This document shows, piece after piece, positions 22,431-33,385 of a DNA stretch of 64,000 nt. The stretch lies in contig CM057482.1 of the NCBI GenBank assembly GCA_030035585.1, positions 42,699,501-42,763,500 of the forward strand. The letters run 5' to 3'. Position numbers and translations under genes: made by a program. Each line of letters begins with the position of its first letter. Position 1 is the first letter of the stretch. The notes under the pieces were generated by a model. That model saw only the letters and a program-made list of their open reading frames with translations, did no database searches and was not told where the DNA came from. This DNA comes from Dugong dugon (taxonomy: Eukaryota; Chordata; Mammalia; Sirenia; Dugongidae).

Positions 22431-23863
22431 TCCCAGCTCCTCTTTGTAGACGATAGAAATGGGATCACAGCATACTTGTTCCGTTTTCAAGTCAATCTCT
22501 TTACAGGGCGACCTAAGTTAGAGCTTTAGTGGTTTCAGTCAAAGAAAACAAAAAAACAAACAAACAAAAAGAAACAAATTCTTCTGCTGCCTCTAAGCCA
22601 CTCTGAGAACTACTGCTAAAAAAACAAAAAGGAAACAAAACCCTTTAAAAAAGTGTTTCTCCACCTCCATTCCATTTTTAAAATGTTGTGGTATTTTTAA
22701 CAATATTAATATAATAACAGTAGCATGTGCTTATTGAGTTAGGCTGTATTTTATAACTTAGTATCGAATTTGTGGCTTGTTTCTACCAGTACTGTCACTA
22801 TTAATTTTTGTTCCCATTTTTTTCATCAGCCGGAACATTGTCATAGGACTATTGCTTGTCAGTGATAAGCAGCTTCGGCTGTTGTTATTTCAGGTCTGCT
22901 TATCAAGAGTCACCACATCTCCCCAAATTATTATTATTATTTTTTTTTCAAGAGAAACTATGTTATCAATTGAACCCCTTGGCCACCAAAGAGCCCTTCC
23001 TTGTAGTCACGCGCAAACATTCTGGCATGAATATGAAGTTAGAGGATGAGGAAAGCTGACGGAACTGTCAGGACAAAAATATCGCAGGGAGTGGAGAATG
23101 CCTTCACAGCATGACTTTGAGATATAAATTCATGACCCAGCCCAGGCAAACTGGGGCTTTGGAGCCAGGACTGCCCCTGACCCTTGGAAGGATTGGTTGA
23201 GAGAGAAGCACCGACTGGGAACTCCCAGAGACCACGGGTCTGCCAGCCTCTCTAAAATGACTGCCAATTTGGCCCCGTCTCAGTTGACTGCATGCCCAGG
23301 AGGGAGGGAATGGCAGTAATAAAGCAGTTTAGTGGAGAAAGATATTGCTTCAAGCTCCCAAGGCTTCCAGTCTATTTTATGACAACATTATTCACTCACA
23401 CATACACACCGATACACACACACACAGGATCAGACACGGGAGCACTCCGATGATAATCAAGATATACATAATCTTTTGGGCAGAGGATGATTTATGCCCA
23501 AACTGAAAACGTTATAACTTAAAACTATGTTTCAAATTATCCCAGGAGAGGTAAAACACTTCAGAGTTTTTCGTGTATAATTAAATAATGGAAAAGTGCT
23601 GGTAGTGTAACACCTACAGGCTAGAACCATGCGGAGTGAGAACTGGGTTGTGCTATCAGCCCCACTACTGATATCGCAGACAGTTCTCCACCTCATATCT
23701 TACCCTTTAATTGGGAGGAGAATTTGCCTCACCAAGATGCTGTAATACGAGAATTCTAAGAATACTTTGCAACTTTCCAGAGAGTGATGCAACTTATTTA
23801 ATAAAAATTCATATTTGTATATATACTATATTATAATCTACAATTTATTATACTAAACTATTG
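22431..23863. other. Unique sequence with simple repeats
   Basis: Contains AAAC-rich tracts (22545-22580, 22620-22640) and a CA tract (23395-23428). The rest, including 23060-23360, is repeat-free and unrecognised. Confidence 0.4.
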
Positions 23864-23872
23864 TATCAGGAT

Positions 23873-24095
23873 ATGTTATCAGAAGGGATCAGTCCCTGGA
23901 GAAGGACATCATGCTTGGTAAAGTAGAGGGTCAGTGAAAAAGAGGAAGACCCTCAACGAGATGGATTGACACAGTGGCTGCAACAATGGGCTCAAGCATA
24001 ACAACGATTGTGAGCATGGCGCAGGACCGGGCAGTCTTTTGTTCATAGGGGTCGCTATGAGTCAGAACCAACTCGATGGCACATAACGGCAATTA
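23873..24095 (+). mobile_element. RTE LINE, 5'-truncated 3' end
   Basis: Reads 'gggatcagtccctggagaag', 'agaggaagaccctcaacgag', 'gcgcaggaccgggcagtctt', 'gagtcagaaccaactcgatg'. It matches 56.15-56.37 kb closely. The 9-mer TATCAGGAT at 23864-23872 and 24096-24104 is an exact target-site duplication, so this is a truncated retrotransposition event. Confidence 0.88.
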
Positions 24096-24104
24096 TATCA
24101 GGAT

Positions 24105-24349
24105 GGTATCTTAAAATTAATTATACTTTACTACAATTTGTTGCTTTTAAATGTTCAAGCCTTTAAAAAAATGCACAGAATTCATAGGAGAGAAAATGAG
24201 TAATAGCTAGGGAGACTATTTTTATTTTTGTAGTAAGCCCCCATTTGAGGAGCATATATGAAAACTGAATTATAGACTTTTAACATTATAGTTAGAAAGA
24301 TACTATGCTTTATAATGAACATGAAGAACTGAAGTTTGCTTGCATCATT
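24105..24349. other. Unique sequence
   Basis: No gene or repeat recognised. Confidence 0.35.
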
Positions 24350-24562
24350 AAAATCAACAAATATTTTTTAAGTGCTTATAATGTTTAAGTATTGTCTGTA
24401 CAATTCTCAAAACCATTGGGGAAGGTAGAGGAATCATCGTTCCCATGCATGGAGGAGGATGTTAGCATGCCCAGAGCTATACTGTTAACATATGAGAGGG
24501 CTAACTTTTTAAGTCAGACTTCCAGATGTCAGACTTCCTGCCTCTGTTTTTATTAAGCTTCA
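24350..24562 (-). mobile_element. MIR
   Basis: The reverse pattern is diverged: 'ttaagtgcttataatgttta', 'caattctcaaaaccattggg', 'ttagcatgcccagagctata'. Confidence 0.5.
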
Positions 24563-24839
24563 TAAGTCTAGTATGTAAACAAATATCCTAAATGTTGAGG
24601 CCCTTTACGGCAGGGCTTTGTTATGTAATCATCCCAAAATACCTTGAGTATTTTATACATATTTCCAATTTTTTAAATAAAACTGAAAAAATAATGTCAG
24701 TTGACAATATATAGATAAAAATAGCACATTTTGTAGGAAGGATGTCTCTGCAGCATCTGCTGGTCATATAGTCTCTAAGATACAGATAGGGAGAGTAAAA
24801 CCATTTCAGGTCCATTTTGAGTGGAAACATATCTGTTCA

Positions 24840-25300
24840 CAACTTCTATTGACTGAATTTCAAATTTAACTATTTGATCTGAAAAATTTTAAGGGAAATA
24901 AATCAGTCTTTCCTGTCTTGCGAAAGTAACAGCATCTACAATTGACTAATTATGGGGAGAATTGGGCATTCCATGAAGATTAAGGGCAAGCAGCTAATTA
25001 CACCCACAAGTGGCTAACAGCAGCTACAATTAGTTGTTTATAGAAGCAATTATTGGTGTAGGCAATTTTGTACCCCAAAATAATTACAGGTGCAAAATCT
25101 CACATGCCATTAGAAATCCTGTCTTTCAAAAGACTGGCCTGTGTATGTAAATGGTTCCATTAGTTCACCTAGATAGAGAAATAGCTAGAGAGATTCAAAA
25201 TTTGAGATGCCAAAATGTTATCAACATTCTAACTGTGTATAATAAATGTGTTTTTATGCTCGACAAAGTGTAGTTAGTTTACTTCATATGCTCTCTTGAG
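24840..25300. other. Repeat-free block with clustered TAATTA/CAATTA motifs
   Basis: Within about 140 bp there are five homeodomain-type cores: CTAATTAT (24947-24954), CTAATTA (24993-25000), CAATTAG (about 25028-25034), CAATTATTGG (about 25048-25057) and TAATTACAGG (25081-25090). No transposon is recognised. This is the composition of a developmental enhancer or conserved non-coding element, but function and conservation are inferred only. Confidence 0.35.
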
Positions 25301-25439
25301 AGTTGAAGCATTAGAAGAATTCAGCATTAGATAAAGCTGAGAATAGGCATTACAGAAAAATGTCCTGAAGATGAGCAAGACACAACATATTCTAAACTTA
25401 CTATTGTTCAGCTTCTATGTTGATTCTTTGCCCTTGAGC

Positions 25440-25563
25440 CAGCATTCAATCTTTATGGAAGCAGATCACCAGGTCCTTTCTCCAGTGGAGTGGCTGATGG
25501 TTTCAAACTGCCCACCTTTTGGTTAGCAGTTGAGTGCTTAGCCATTGTGCAGCCAGGGCTCCT
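25440..25563 (-). mobile_element. AfroSINE long form, 3'-truncated piece
   Basis: The head half is present on the minus strand ('ggttagcagttgagtgct', 'caaactgcccacc', 'aatctttatggaagcagatc'). The tail half (the RTE-like end) is missing. Confidence 0.75.
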
Positions 25564-25585
25564 TCTAAAGTATATAGAAGTCTAA

Positions 25586-25812
25586 AACCCAAACAAAACA
25601 AGACAAAAAATCCAAACCAGTTACCCTCAAGTTGATTCTGACTCATGGCAACTCCATGTGTGCAGACTAGAACCGTGCTCATAGGGTTTTCAAGGCTGTG
25701 ACCTTTCAGAAGATTGCAAGGACTTTCTTCCAAGGTGCCTCTAGGTGGATTTGAACCACCAACCTTTGGGTTAGTGTTGAGTACTTAACCATGTGTACCA
25801 CCCAAGGACTCC
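25586..25812 (-). mobile_element. AfroSINE type B
   Basis: The plus strand runs from the A-rich 'aaacaaaacaagacaaaaaa' tail through 'gactcatggcaactccatgt' and 'ttctaggtggatttgaacc'-like sequence to 'gtaccacccaaggactcc'. Confidence 0.88.
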
Positions 25813-25877
25813 TAATGCATTTTAAAAAATATGAAAAAAACTCTATTTTTATATAGATTTACATATTTTTATTTTGC

Positions 25878-25984
25878 AGGAACCAGATAGACGGGAGTGT
25901 GAATTCCAGTCCCACCACTTACTAGCTCTGTGGCCTCATGCAAATCCCTCAATCTCCTGGAGTCTCAGTTTTCTCCTCCAAGTT
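25878..25984 (+). mobile_element. MIR (5' half), split by a SINE
   Basis: 'attccagtcccaccacttac', 'tagctctgtggcctcatgca' and 'gtctcagttttctcctcc' are the MIR core. A SINE follows, and 26110-26190 ('cagtgcttggtgtataagtg') is probably the rest. Confidence 0.65.
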
Positions 25985-26100
25985 ATTGTTGTTGTGTGCT
26001 TTCAGATCGAGTCCAACTCATAGCAACCCTACAGGGCAAAGTAGAACTGTCCCATAGGGTTTTCTAGGTTGGTGTCTGTCTTTTCAGGTAGACTGGCTGT
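25985..26100 (-). mobile_element. AfroSINE with AAC tail, 5'-truncated
   Basis: The plus strand reads 'ttattgttgttgtgtgcttt', 'gagtccaactcatagcaacc', 'gtcccatagggttttctagg'. The tRNA-like head is missing. Confidence 0.75.
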
Positions 26101-26380
26101 TCCATACAATTCCTTCTCTGTCTTGTTCATGCTGTACACCAGTGCTTGGTGTATAAGTGCTTTGTAAGTATGTGTTCAGTGATAACAACTATTCCAGAAT
26201 GAAAAGAATTCTATCCCACAGAGACTGGAAAAGTACCCTTATTGTCTACCACAGCAAAATGATTCAAATACATTAGAGGTATACACATGTGTGAGAAGTC
26301 TGCAAAATAGAGCAAGCTTCCTTGTTCACTATAAAAGTGTGCAAATTAAATATTGAATAAATTTAAAATAGTGTTCACTT

Positions 26381-26580
26381 TTGGGTGGTAGCACAAACAG
26401 TTAACGTACTTGACTGCTAACAGACGGTTGGCAGTGTGAGTCCACCCACAGGCTCCGTGGAAGGCAATGTACTTCTGAAAAATCAGCCATTGAAAACTCT
26501 ATGGAAGACAGTTTTGCTCTGCCACACATGGAGTCACCATGAGTCGGAAGCCACTCTATGGCAACTGGTTTGATTTTCTG
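26381..26580 (+). mobile_element. AfroSINE type B
   Basis: Head 'gggtggtagcacaaacagtt', 'gactgctaacagacggttgg', body 'cattgaaaactctatggaag', tail 'tatggcaactggtttgattt'. Confidence 0.87.
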
Positions 26581-26870
26581 TATCTGCATGGTAAAAAAAG
26601 CTTCACAACTTCAGAAAAAGTTGGTTAGATTCTTTTCTCATGAAAAAATCATGAATACAAATTATAGCATCTGTTTTACACGCATGCAGACACTTAACTG
26701 TATCGGTTTACATATTAAAACATCAAAATATTAACAGAAATATTGATTACTAAGAAGCCAGGGAACCTGATATGACTCCCTTTTTGACTGGCGCTTCCAC
26801 CATTGAGTTCAGTGTGCTACAGCCAGGTTGGCAGGAGTTTCTCTTCTGCAGAGCTTATCATGTAATTTGG
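26581..26870. other. Unique sequence
   Basis: No gene or repeat recognised. Confidence 0.35.
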
Positions 26871-27012
26871 AACAAACCCTTTGCTGCTGAGTAGATCCCG
26901 ACTCATAGTGACCCTATAGGACAGGGCAGAACTGCCCCATTGAGTTTCCAAGGAGAGCCTGGTGGATTTGAATAGCCATAGCACTTAACCACTACACCAC
27001 GAGGATTTCCAA
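26871..27012 (-). mobile_element. AfroSINE type A, internally deleted
   Basis: The plus strand reads 'acaaaccctttgctgctgag', 'cactcatagtgaccctatag'-like body, then 'tggatttgaatagccatagc', which skips part of the head. Confidence 0.8.
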
Positions 27013-27450
27013 ATTTGGAACAGGGTTAGGTTATACGTGTCTGACTTCCCCACATCAGGTAAGCCTTGTGTATGTCAGGAACAGATCAGTTTTGAGATCT
27101 CTTCTTCGACTATAAAGTTCAAAGACATATTTGGGACTTCAGACTGGACTGCAAAATCAGAAGGATTAATCCATCAAAACAGAATCTAATTACTGGAAAT
27201 TTAACAAACATTCTACTGTCTCCAATGCAGAAGAATCACCATATGAAGCTAGAAAGACTTTTAAATTCTAGATCTTGAAGCTGGAAAGACTTTTAAATTT
27301 TAGATTGGATAGTGATTGCAAAATGTATGCATCAGACCTAAAGAAGAGGCAAGGCTGGCAATTACTTTGTTTAAATTGTAGAGATCTTCAGACAACCATC
27401 TAATTCTTACCTCCTGACACTAGTATATTAATTTGCATAATAAAATCAAT
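27013..27450. other. Unique sequence with a short local duplication
   Basis: The unit 'gaagctagaaagacttttaa' at about 27245 recurs as 'gaagctggaaagacttttaa' at about 27279. No gene recognised. Confidence 0.4.
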
Positions 27451-27460
27451 AGAGGACCAT

Positions 27461-27584
27461 TCCAAAGAACCAACCCAAACTCGTTGCTGTTGATTCCAAC
27501 TCATAGCGACCCAATAAGACAGAGTAGAACTGCCCTATAAGGTTTCCAGGGAGCAGCTGGTGGATTTGAACTGCCAACCTTTTT
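27461..27584 (-). mobile_element. AfroSINE type A, 3' part; host of the LINE-1 insertion
   Basis: The SINE tail and body are here; the head continues at 36425-36466 after the LINE-1. Its own TSD is AGAGGACCAT (27451-27460) and AGAGGACCGT (36467-36476), 9 of 10 identical. This shows the two halves were one SINE before the L1 landed in it. Confidence 0.93.
27567..27584. repeat. Target-site duplication of the LINE-1 (3' side)
   Basis: TGAACTGCCAACCTTTTT is repeated at 36407-36424. The T end merges with the L1 poly-A (poly-T on this strand), so the right edge is ambiguous by a few T. Confidence 0.93.
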
Positions 27585-27634
27585 TTTTTTTTTTTTATTT
27601 TTTATTTTTTATTTTTTTTATTTTTAATATATAT
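27585..27634 (-). repeat. LINE-1 poly-A tail (A-rich, interspersed T)
   Basis: The plus strand shows a long T run and then TTTTTA-type repeats. On the L1 sense strand this is an A-rich tail with scattered T, typical of an L1 tail that has grown by simple-repeat slippage. Confidence 0.85.
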
Positions 27635-27640
27635 TTTATT
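27635..27640 (-). terminator. LINE-1 polyadenylation signal AATAAA
   Basis: TTTATT on the plus strand is AATAAA on the L1 sense strand, placed immediately before the tail. It is the normal L1 polyadenylation signal position. Confidence 0.75.
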
Positions 27641-28070
27641 GTACTTCAGGTGAAAGCTTACAGAGCAAATAGTTTCTCACGAAATAGTAGTACACATGTT
27701 GTTTTTTGACATTGGTTAACAACCCCACAACGTATTAAGCCTCTAAATTCTCAACCTTTTTTTTTGATGAAAATTACAGATGGCCAAAGATACACCGTTT
27801 CAAAAATTTCTACATTCACAGTTCAGTGACATTGACTACGCTCTTCCAACTGTGCTGTTATTCTCACTTAAGATGAAGGCTTACAGAAAAAATAGTTATT
27901 CATTTAACAGTTACTACACATGTTGCCCTATGACAATGGTTAACAATCTCACAGCACATCAAGAATATCCTTACTCCACCTTGTGTTCCCTATCACCAGG
28001 GGGCTTCCTTGTCCCCTTCTGTCTTCTGGACCTTGTCAGTGGACTATTGTACCTCTTTAGTCTCATTTGT

Positions 28071-28105
<35 letters not shown>

Positions 28106-28400
28106 TTCTTATTTTATTTAAACACCATTTCAAAACTTTTTACTTACACATTTAAGTGATATTGACTATGCTCTTCCAATTGTGCTGCCATTCTCGCCCA
28201 AGATGAAGGCTTACAGGACAAAACAGCCTCCCATTTAATAGTTACTACAAATGTTGCCCTATAGCAGTGGTCAACAATCTCACAATACATCGACAGTGTC
28301 CTTATTCAATTTGTGTTCCTTATCATCAGTTTCCTACTCTCCCTCTGCCTTCTGGCCCTTGTCACCGGACTCCTGTACATCGTTAGTCCCATTTAGTTTT
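27640..28400 (-). repeat. Three-copy module in the LINE-1 3'UTR
   Basis: A module with core 'AGATGAAGGCTTACAG' followed by a 'GTTACTACACATGTTG' and 'GACAATGGTTAACAA'-like stretch occurs three times: short unit A (about 27640-27760), unit B (about 27763-28064) and unit C (about 28112-28395). B and C are about 300-bp paralogues separated by a TTTA microsatellite. The second L1 (60.9 kb onward) has only the short unit plus one long unit, so this copy gained one. Confidence 0.8.
28071..28107. repeat. (TTTA)n microsatellite between 3'UTR modules
   Basis: About nine TTTA repeats lie between units B and C. On the L1 sense strand this is (TAAA)n, which could be the relic of an A-rich junction where the duplicate joined. 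Confidence 0.92.
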
Positions 28401-29060
28401 ACTGGGGTGTCCATTCCCAGGCTTAACATCGAACCTTGAAGGTAACTTCCCCTCTGAGCTGAAAGGGTGTCTGGGGGCCACACTCTCGAGGTTTCTCTAG
28501 TATTCTTTAGGCCAGTATATCTGGTCTTCTGTTTTTTTTTTTTTTTTTGGGAGTTAAAATTATACTCTACATCCTACTCCAGCTCTGCCCAGAACCCTCT
28601 GTTGTGATCCTGGTCAGAGGAGTCACTGGTGGTAGCCGGGCACCATCCAGCTGTACTGGGCTCAGTCCCGTGGAGGCCTTGGTAGCTGTGGACCATTAGT
28701 CCTTCGGACTAATCTTTTCCTTGTATCCTGTTCTCTTCGTTCTCCCTTGTTCCCGAAGGGATGAGATCAGTGGAGTATCTTAGATGGCCGCTCATAGGCT
28801 TTTAAGACCCCAGACACTACTCACCAAGGTAGAATGTAGAGCATTATCTTTATAAGTAGTGTCATGCCAATTGAGCTAGATGTTCCCCGAGATCATGGTC
28901 CCCAGAGCCCTCCGTCCAACAACTCAGTCCCTCGGGGGGTTTGGATGTGTCTATAGGGCCTCCATGACCTTTCCTTGTGCAGGTTGTGTTAGTTTCCCCT
29001 GTACTATGTACTATCTCATCTCTCACCCAAGTTACCACTTACCTATTACCTATTTAGTAT

Positions 29061-29080
29061 CCCCCCCCCCCTCCCATCCC
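29061..29080 (-). other. G-rich tract in LINE-1 3'UTR (G-quadruplex candidate)
   Basis: The L1 sense strand reads GGGATGGGAG followed by a long G run, giving at least four runs of three or more G with short loops. The second L1 keeps an equivalent tract at 61994-62014 with a different spacing. G-rich 3'UTR tracts are known from other mammalian L1s; folding here is not tested. Confidence 0.6.
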
Positions 29081-29132
29081 TGGTAACCAACAAGGATTGT
29101 TACATTTTGCATGTGAATTTTTTCATGGGTTT

Positions 29133-32100
29133 TTACAATAGAGGTCTCATACAATATTTGTCCTTTTGTGATTGACTTATTTCACTCAGCATGATGTCCT
29201 CCAGTTTCATCCATGTTATGAGATGGTTCACCGATTCATTGTTCTTTCTCGTTGCATAGTACTCCATTGTGTGTATGTACCATAGTTTGTGTATCCATTC
29301 GTCTGTTGATGGACATCGAGGTTGTTTCCATCGTTTTGCTATTGTGAATAATGCTGCCATGAACATAGGTGTGCATATGTCTATTCGAGTGATGACTCTT
29401 ATTTCTCTAGGATATATTCCTAGGAGTGGGATTGCTGGATCGAATGGTACGTCTATTTCTAGCTTTCTGAGGAAACGCCATATCATTTTCCAAAATGGCT
29501 GTATCATTTTGCATTCCCACCAGCAGTGTATAAGAGTTCCCGTCTCCCCGCAGCCCCTCCAACATTTGTTATTTCCAGTGTTTTTGATTCGTGCCAGTAA
29601 TGCCGGGGTGAGATGGTATCTCATTGTGGTTTTAATTTGCATTTCTCTAATGGCTAGTGATCGCGAGCATTTCCTCATGTGTCTGTTGGCCATTTGAATG
29701 TCTTCCTTGGTGAAGTGTCTGTTCATTTCCTTTGCCCATTTTTTGATAGGATTGGTTGTCTTTTTGTTGTAGAGGTGTTGGATTTTCTTGTAGATTATGG
29801 AGATTAGACCTTTGTCTGACTTGTACTGTCCAAAAATTTTTTCCCAGTCTGTAGGTTCTCTTTTAACTCTTTTGGTGAAATCTTTTGAAGAGCATAGATG
29901 TTTGATTTTTAGAAGATCCCAATTATCTAGTTTATCTGTTGGGTTTTTTGTGTTGATGTTTATGGTTTGTATCCTGTTAATGCCATGTATTAAGGTCTGA
30001 AGTGTTGGTCCTATTTTTTCTTCTATGAATTTTATAGTTTGAGGCTTTATATTCAGGTCTTTGATCCATTTTGAAGTAGTTTTTGTATATGGTGTGAGGT
30101 ATGGGTCCTGTTTCATTTTTCTACAAATGGATATCCAGTTTTGCCAGCACCATTTGTTAAAAAGACTGTCTTTTCCCCATTTGATGTATTTTGGGCCCTT
30201 GTCAAAAATCAGGTGACCATAGGTGGATGGATTTACATCTGAGTTCTCAATTCTGTTCCATTGGTCAATGTCTCTGTTGTTGTACCAGTACCAGGCTGTT
30301 TTGAGTACTGTAGCTGTATAGTAGGTTCTCAAGTCAGGTAGTGTGAGTCCTCCAACTTTATTCTTCTTCTTCAGTAGTGCTTTACTTATTCGGGGTTTCT
30401 TCCCTTTCCATATAAAGTTAATAATTAGTTTTTCCATCTCTTTGAAGAATGTTGTTGGTATTTGTATCGGAATTGCATTGTATTTGTAAATTGCTTTAGG
30501 TAGAATTGCCATTTTCACAATGTTGAGTCTGCCTATCCATGACCATGGTATGTTTTTCCATTTATGTAGATCCCTTTGGGTTTCATGCAGCAGTGTTTTG
30601 TAGTTTTCTTTGTATAGGTCTTTTATATTCCTGGTCAGATTTATTCCCAAGTATTTTATCTTTTTAGGGGCTATTGAAAATGGTATTGATTTCCTGATCT
30701 CCTTTTCATCGTTCTCTTTACTGGTGTATAGGAATCCAACTGATTTTTGAATGTTTATCTTGTATCCTGCTACTCTGCTGAATCTTTCTATTAGTTCCAG
30801 TAAATTTCTCGTGGAGTCTTTAGGGTTTTCTATGTATAGTATCATATCATCTGCAAACAGGGAGAGTTTAACTTCTTCATTACCAATTTGGATGCCCTTT
30901 ATTTCTTTCTCTTGCCTTACTGCTCTAGCGAGAACTTCCAGCACAATGTTAAATAGGAGTGGTGATAAAGGGCATCCTTGTCTTGTTCCTGTTTTCAGGG
31001 GGAATGTTTTCAGCCTTTCTCCATTAAGAATGATGTTGGCTGTTGGTTTTGCATAGATGCCCTTTATGATGTTGAGAAATTTCCCTTCTATACCTATTTT
31101 ATTGAGAGCTTTTATCAGGAATGGGTGTTGGACTTTGTCAAATGCCTTTTCTGCATCAATTGAGATAATCATGTGATTTTTTTCTTTCCTTTTATTTATG
31201 TGGTGGATTACGTTGATGGATTTTCTAATGTTAAACCATCCTTGCATACCTGGTATGAATCCTACTTGGTCGTGGTGTATAATTTTTTTGATATGATACT
31301 GAATTCTATTGGCTAAAATTTTGTTCAGAATTTTTGCATCTATATTCATGAGAGATATTGGTCTGTAATTTTCTTTTTTTGTGATGTCTTTGCCTGGTTT
31401 TGGTATCAGCGTTATGCTGGCTTCATAGAATGAATTTGGAAGTGTTGCTTCCTCTTCTATGCTCTGAAATAACTTGAGTAGAACTGGTACGAGCTCTTCT
31501 GTAAATGTTTTGTAGAATTCTCCAGTGAAGCCATCTGGGCCAGGGCTTTTTTTGGTTGGGAGTTTTTTTATTACCTTTTCAATCTCTTCTCTTGTTATGG
31601 GTCTGTTCAGATTTTCAATATCACTTTGTTGTAGTTTGGGTAGGCCGTATGTTTCTAGAAATTTATCCATTTCCTCTAGGTTTTCAAATTTGTTGGAATA
31701 TAGTTTTTCATAATATTCTGTTATAATCCTTTTTATTTCAGTTGGGTCTGTTGTAATGTCCCCCATTTCATTTCTTATTTGGGTTATTTGTGCCCTCTGC
31801 TGTTTTTCTTTTGTCAGTCTGGCCAGTGGTTTGTCGATTTTGTTGATTCTTTCAAAGAACCAACTTTTGGTTTTGTTGATTCTTTCTATTGTTTTTCTGT
31901 TCTCTATTTCATTGATTTCTGCTCTGATCTTTACTATTTCCTTTCTTCCGGTGGTTGTAGGCTTTTTTTGTTGTTCTCTTTCTATTTGTTTGAGTTCTGT
32001 AGTTAATGTTTTGATTTTGTCCCTTTCTTCTTTTTTGATATGTGCATCTATTGCTATAAATTGTCCTCTGAGGACTGCCTTTGCTGTGTCCCAAAGGTTT

Positions 32101-32954
32101 TGGTAGGATGTGTTTTCATTTTCATTTGATTCTAGGAATTTTTTAATTCCATCTCTGATTTCTTCTATTACCCATTGATGTGTAAGCAGATTATTATTCA
32201 GTTTCCATGTGTTTGATTTTTTTTCCTTGCTCTTTCTAGTGTTAATTTCTACCTTGATGGCATTGTGGTCAGAAAAGATACTGTGAATTATCTCAGCATT
32301 TTGGATCTTGTTGAGGATTGCTCTGTGGCCTAAGATGTGGTCTATTCTGGAGAACGTTCCATGTGCATTGGAAAAGAATGTGTACTTTGCAGCGGTTGGA
32401 TGGAGTGTTCTATATATGTCTATGAGGTCCAGTTGGCTGATTGTGTCCTTTAGGTCTTCTGTATCTTTGCTGAGTTTCTTTTTAGTTGTTCTGTCCTTTA
32501 CTGAGAGTGGTGTGTTGAAGTCTCCTACTATTATTGTGGAACTGTCAATTTCTCTTTTCAGTGCTGTTAGAGTTTTTTTTATGTATTTTGGAGCCCTGTC
32601 ATTGGGTGCATAGATATTTATTATGGTTATGTCTTCATGATGGATCATCCCCTTAATCATTATATAGTGTCCTTCTTTGTCTTTTATGGTAGATTTTGTT
32701 TTAAAGTCTATTTTATCTGAGATTAGAATTGCCACTCCTGCTCTTTTTTGATAGTTGTTAGCTTGATATATTTTTTTCCAACCTTTGATTTTTAATAAAT
32801 TCACATCTTTGTTTCTAAGATGTGTCTCTTGTAGACAGCAAATAGATGGATCCTGTTTTCTTATCCATTCTGCCACTCTCCGTCGCTTTATGGGTGCATT
32901 GAGTCCATTTACGTTCAGTGTAATTATTGATAGATGTGAGTTTGTTGCTGTCAT
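29133..32954 (-). CDS. LINE-1 ORF2 protein: endonuclease and reverse transcriptase (1273 aa)
   Basis: This protein nicks target DNA and copies L1 RNA at the nick (target-primed reverse transcription). It assembles with ORF1p and L1 RNA in the cytoplasm and acts in the nucleus. The endonuclease is at about residues 1-240 and keeps N14, E43 (LQETHL), Y115, D145 and N147 (VGDFNTPL), D205 (RIDHILG), D229 and H230 (FSDHNAI). The RT centre is at about 500-770, with D600 (SIDAEKAF), the '[13 protein letters not shown]' block at 656-668 and F-A-D-D at 700-703. A cysteine/histidine knuckle, C-x3-C-x7-H-x4-C, uses C1131, C1135, H1143 and C1148. Human L1 ORF2p is 1275 aa with the same residue numbering at these sites, so the frame looks full length. 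The start ATG (32954) overlaps the TGA of a small upstream ORF (ATGA). Confidence 0.97.
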   Translation of the reverse strand: MTATNSHLSIITLNVNGLNAPIKRRRVAEWIRKQDPSICCLQETHLRNKDVNLLKIKGWKKIYQANNYQKRAGVAILISDKIDFKTKSTIKDKEGHYIMIKGMIHHEDITIINIYAPNDRAPKYIKKTLTALKREIDSSTIIVGDFNTPLSVKDRTTKKKLSKDTEDLKDTISQLDLIDIYRTLHPTAAKYTFFSNAHGTFSRIDHILGHRAILNKIQNAEIIHSIFSDHNAIKVEINTRKSKEKKSNTWKLNNNLLTHQWVIEEIRDGIKKFLESNENENTSYQNLWDTAKAVLRGQFIAIDAHIKKEERDKIKTLTTELKQIEREQQKKPTTTGRKEIVKIRAEINEIENRKTIERINKTKSWFFERINKIDKPLARLTKEKQQRAQITQIRNEMGDITTDPTEIKRIITEYYEKLYSNKFENLEEMDKFLETYGLPKLQQSDIENLNRPITREEIEKVIKKLPTKKSPGPDGFTGEFYKTFTEELVPVLLKLFQSIEEEATLPNSFYEASITLIPKPGKDITKKENYRPISLMNIDAKILNKILANRIQYHIKKIIHHDQVGFIPGMQGWFNIRKSINVIHHINKRKEKNHMIISIDAEKAFDKVQHPFLIKALNKIGIEGKFLNIIKGIYAKPTANIILNGERLKTFPLKTGTRQGCPLSPLLFNIVLEVLARAVRQEKEIKGIQIGNEEVKLSLFADDMILYIENPKDSTRNLLELIERFSRVAGYKINIQKSVGFLYTSKENDEKEIRKSIPFSIAPKKIKYLGINLTRNIKDLYKENYKTLLHETQRDLHKWKNIPWSWIGRLNIVKMAILPKAIYKYNAIPIQIPTTFFKEMEKLIINFIWKGKKPRISKALLKKKNKVGGLTLPDLRTYYTATVLKTAWYWYNNRDIDQWNRIENSDVNPSTYGHLIFDKGPKYIKWGKDSLFNKWCWQNWISICRKMKQDPYLTPYTKTTSKWIKDLNIKPQTIKFIEEKIGPTLQTLIHGINRIQTININTKNPTDKLDNWDLLKIKHLCSSKDFTKRVKREPTDWEKIFGQYKSDKGLISIIYKKIQHLYNKKTTNPIKKWAKEMNRHFTKEDIQMANRHMRKCSRSLAIREMQIKTTMRYHLTPALLARIKNTGNNKCWRGCGETGTLIHCWWECKMIQPFWKMIWRFLRKLEIDVPFDPAIPLLGIYPREIRVITRIDICTPMFMAALFTIAKRWKQPRCPSTDEWIHKLWYIHTMEYYATRKNNESVNHLITWMKLEDIMLSEISQSQKDKYCMRPLL

Positions 32955-33142
32955 TTTGTAGTGCTTTTTTTTGTGATGCTGAAGTTTTCTTTGTTCTTCT
33001 TACTCTCTTGTGCTGAGTTCCTTTTGTTTGTGGATTTTGTGTTCATTTCTTTTGTTTTTGTAGGTTTTGTTTTTGTTGAGACTTTATGTTTTTCGTCTTT
33101 ATTTTTATGAGTTGGTTTGTTAACTTTTTTTGTGGTTACCAT
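32951..33142 (-). other. Small ORF (63 codons) in the LINE-1 inter-ORF spacer, ATGA overlap with ORF2
   Basis: A lysine-, threonine- and asparagine-rich 63-codon reading frame fills the end of the spacer. Its stop TGA (32953-32951) overlaps the ORF2 ATG (32954-32952) as ATGA. The arrangement resembles termination-reinitiation coupling, but the composition is low complexity and matches the A-rich spacer, so it may be chance. I do not recognise a family. It is reported as an ORF, not as a proven gene. Confidence 0.3.
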
Positions 33143-33385
33143 GAAATTTACCCTTATCTTTATAATTTTGAAGCAGTCTACCGTTACTTGGTATCGCCTT
33201 GCCTTCTTCTCCTTTAGAAGGTTCTATACCTATGCCGTTTGTTCCCTCTTTCATTGTTTTGATGTTGTTGTCATCCTTTGATTGATTTCTCTGATTCCCT
33301 GTTGTATATCTTTTGTTTTTGGAAAGTCTTCTGTAGTTCAGTTCCTAGAATGGTATCTGGTTCATGTTAACCTGCATCCTAGGTC
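32955..33385 (-). other. LINE-1 inter-ORF spacer (431 bp)
   Basis: Sequence between the ORF1 stop and the ORF2 start. It is much longer than the 63-bp spacer of human L1. It is A-rich on the sense strand in its ORF2-proximal half and carries the small ORF above. Confidence 0.85.

Noticed and set aside
29269-32613. Several plus-strand ORFs of 60-142 codons across ORF2
   Set aside because: Antisense shadows of the intact LINE-1 ORF2.
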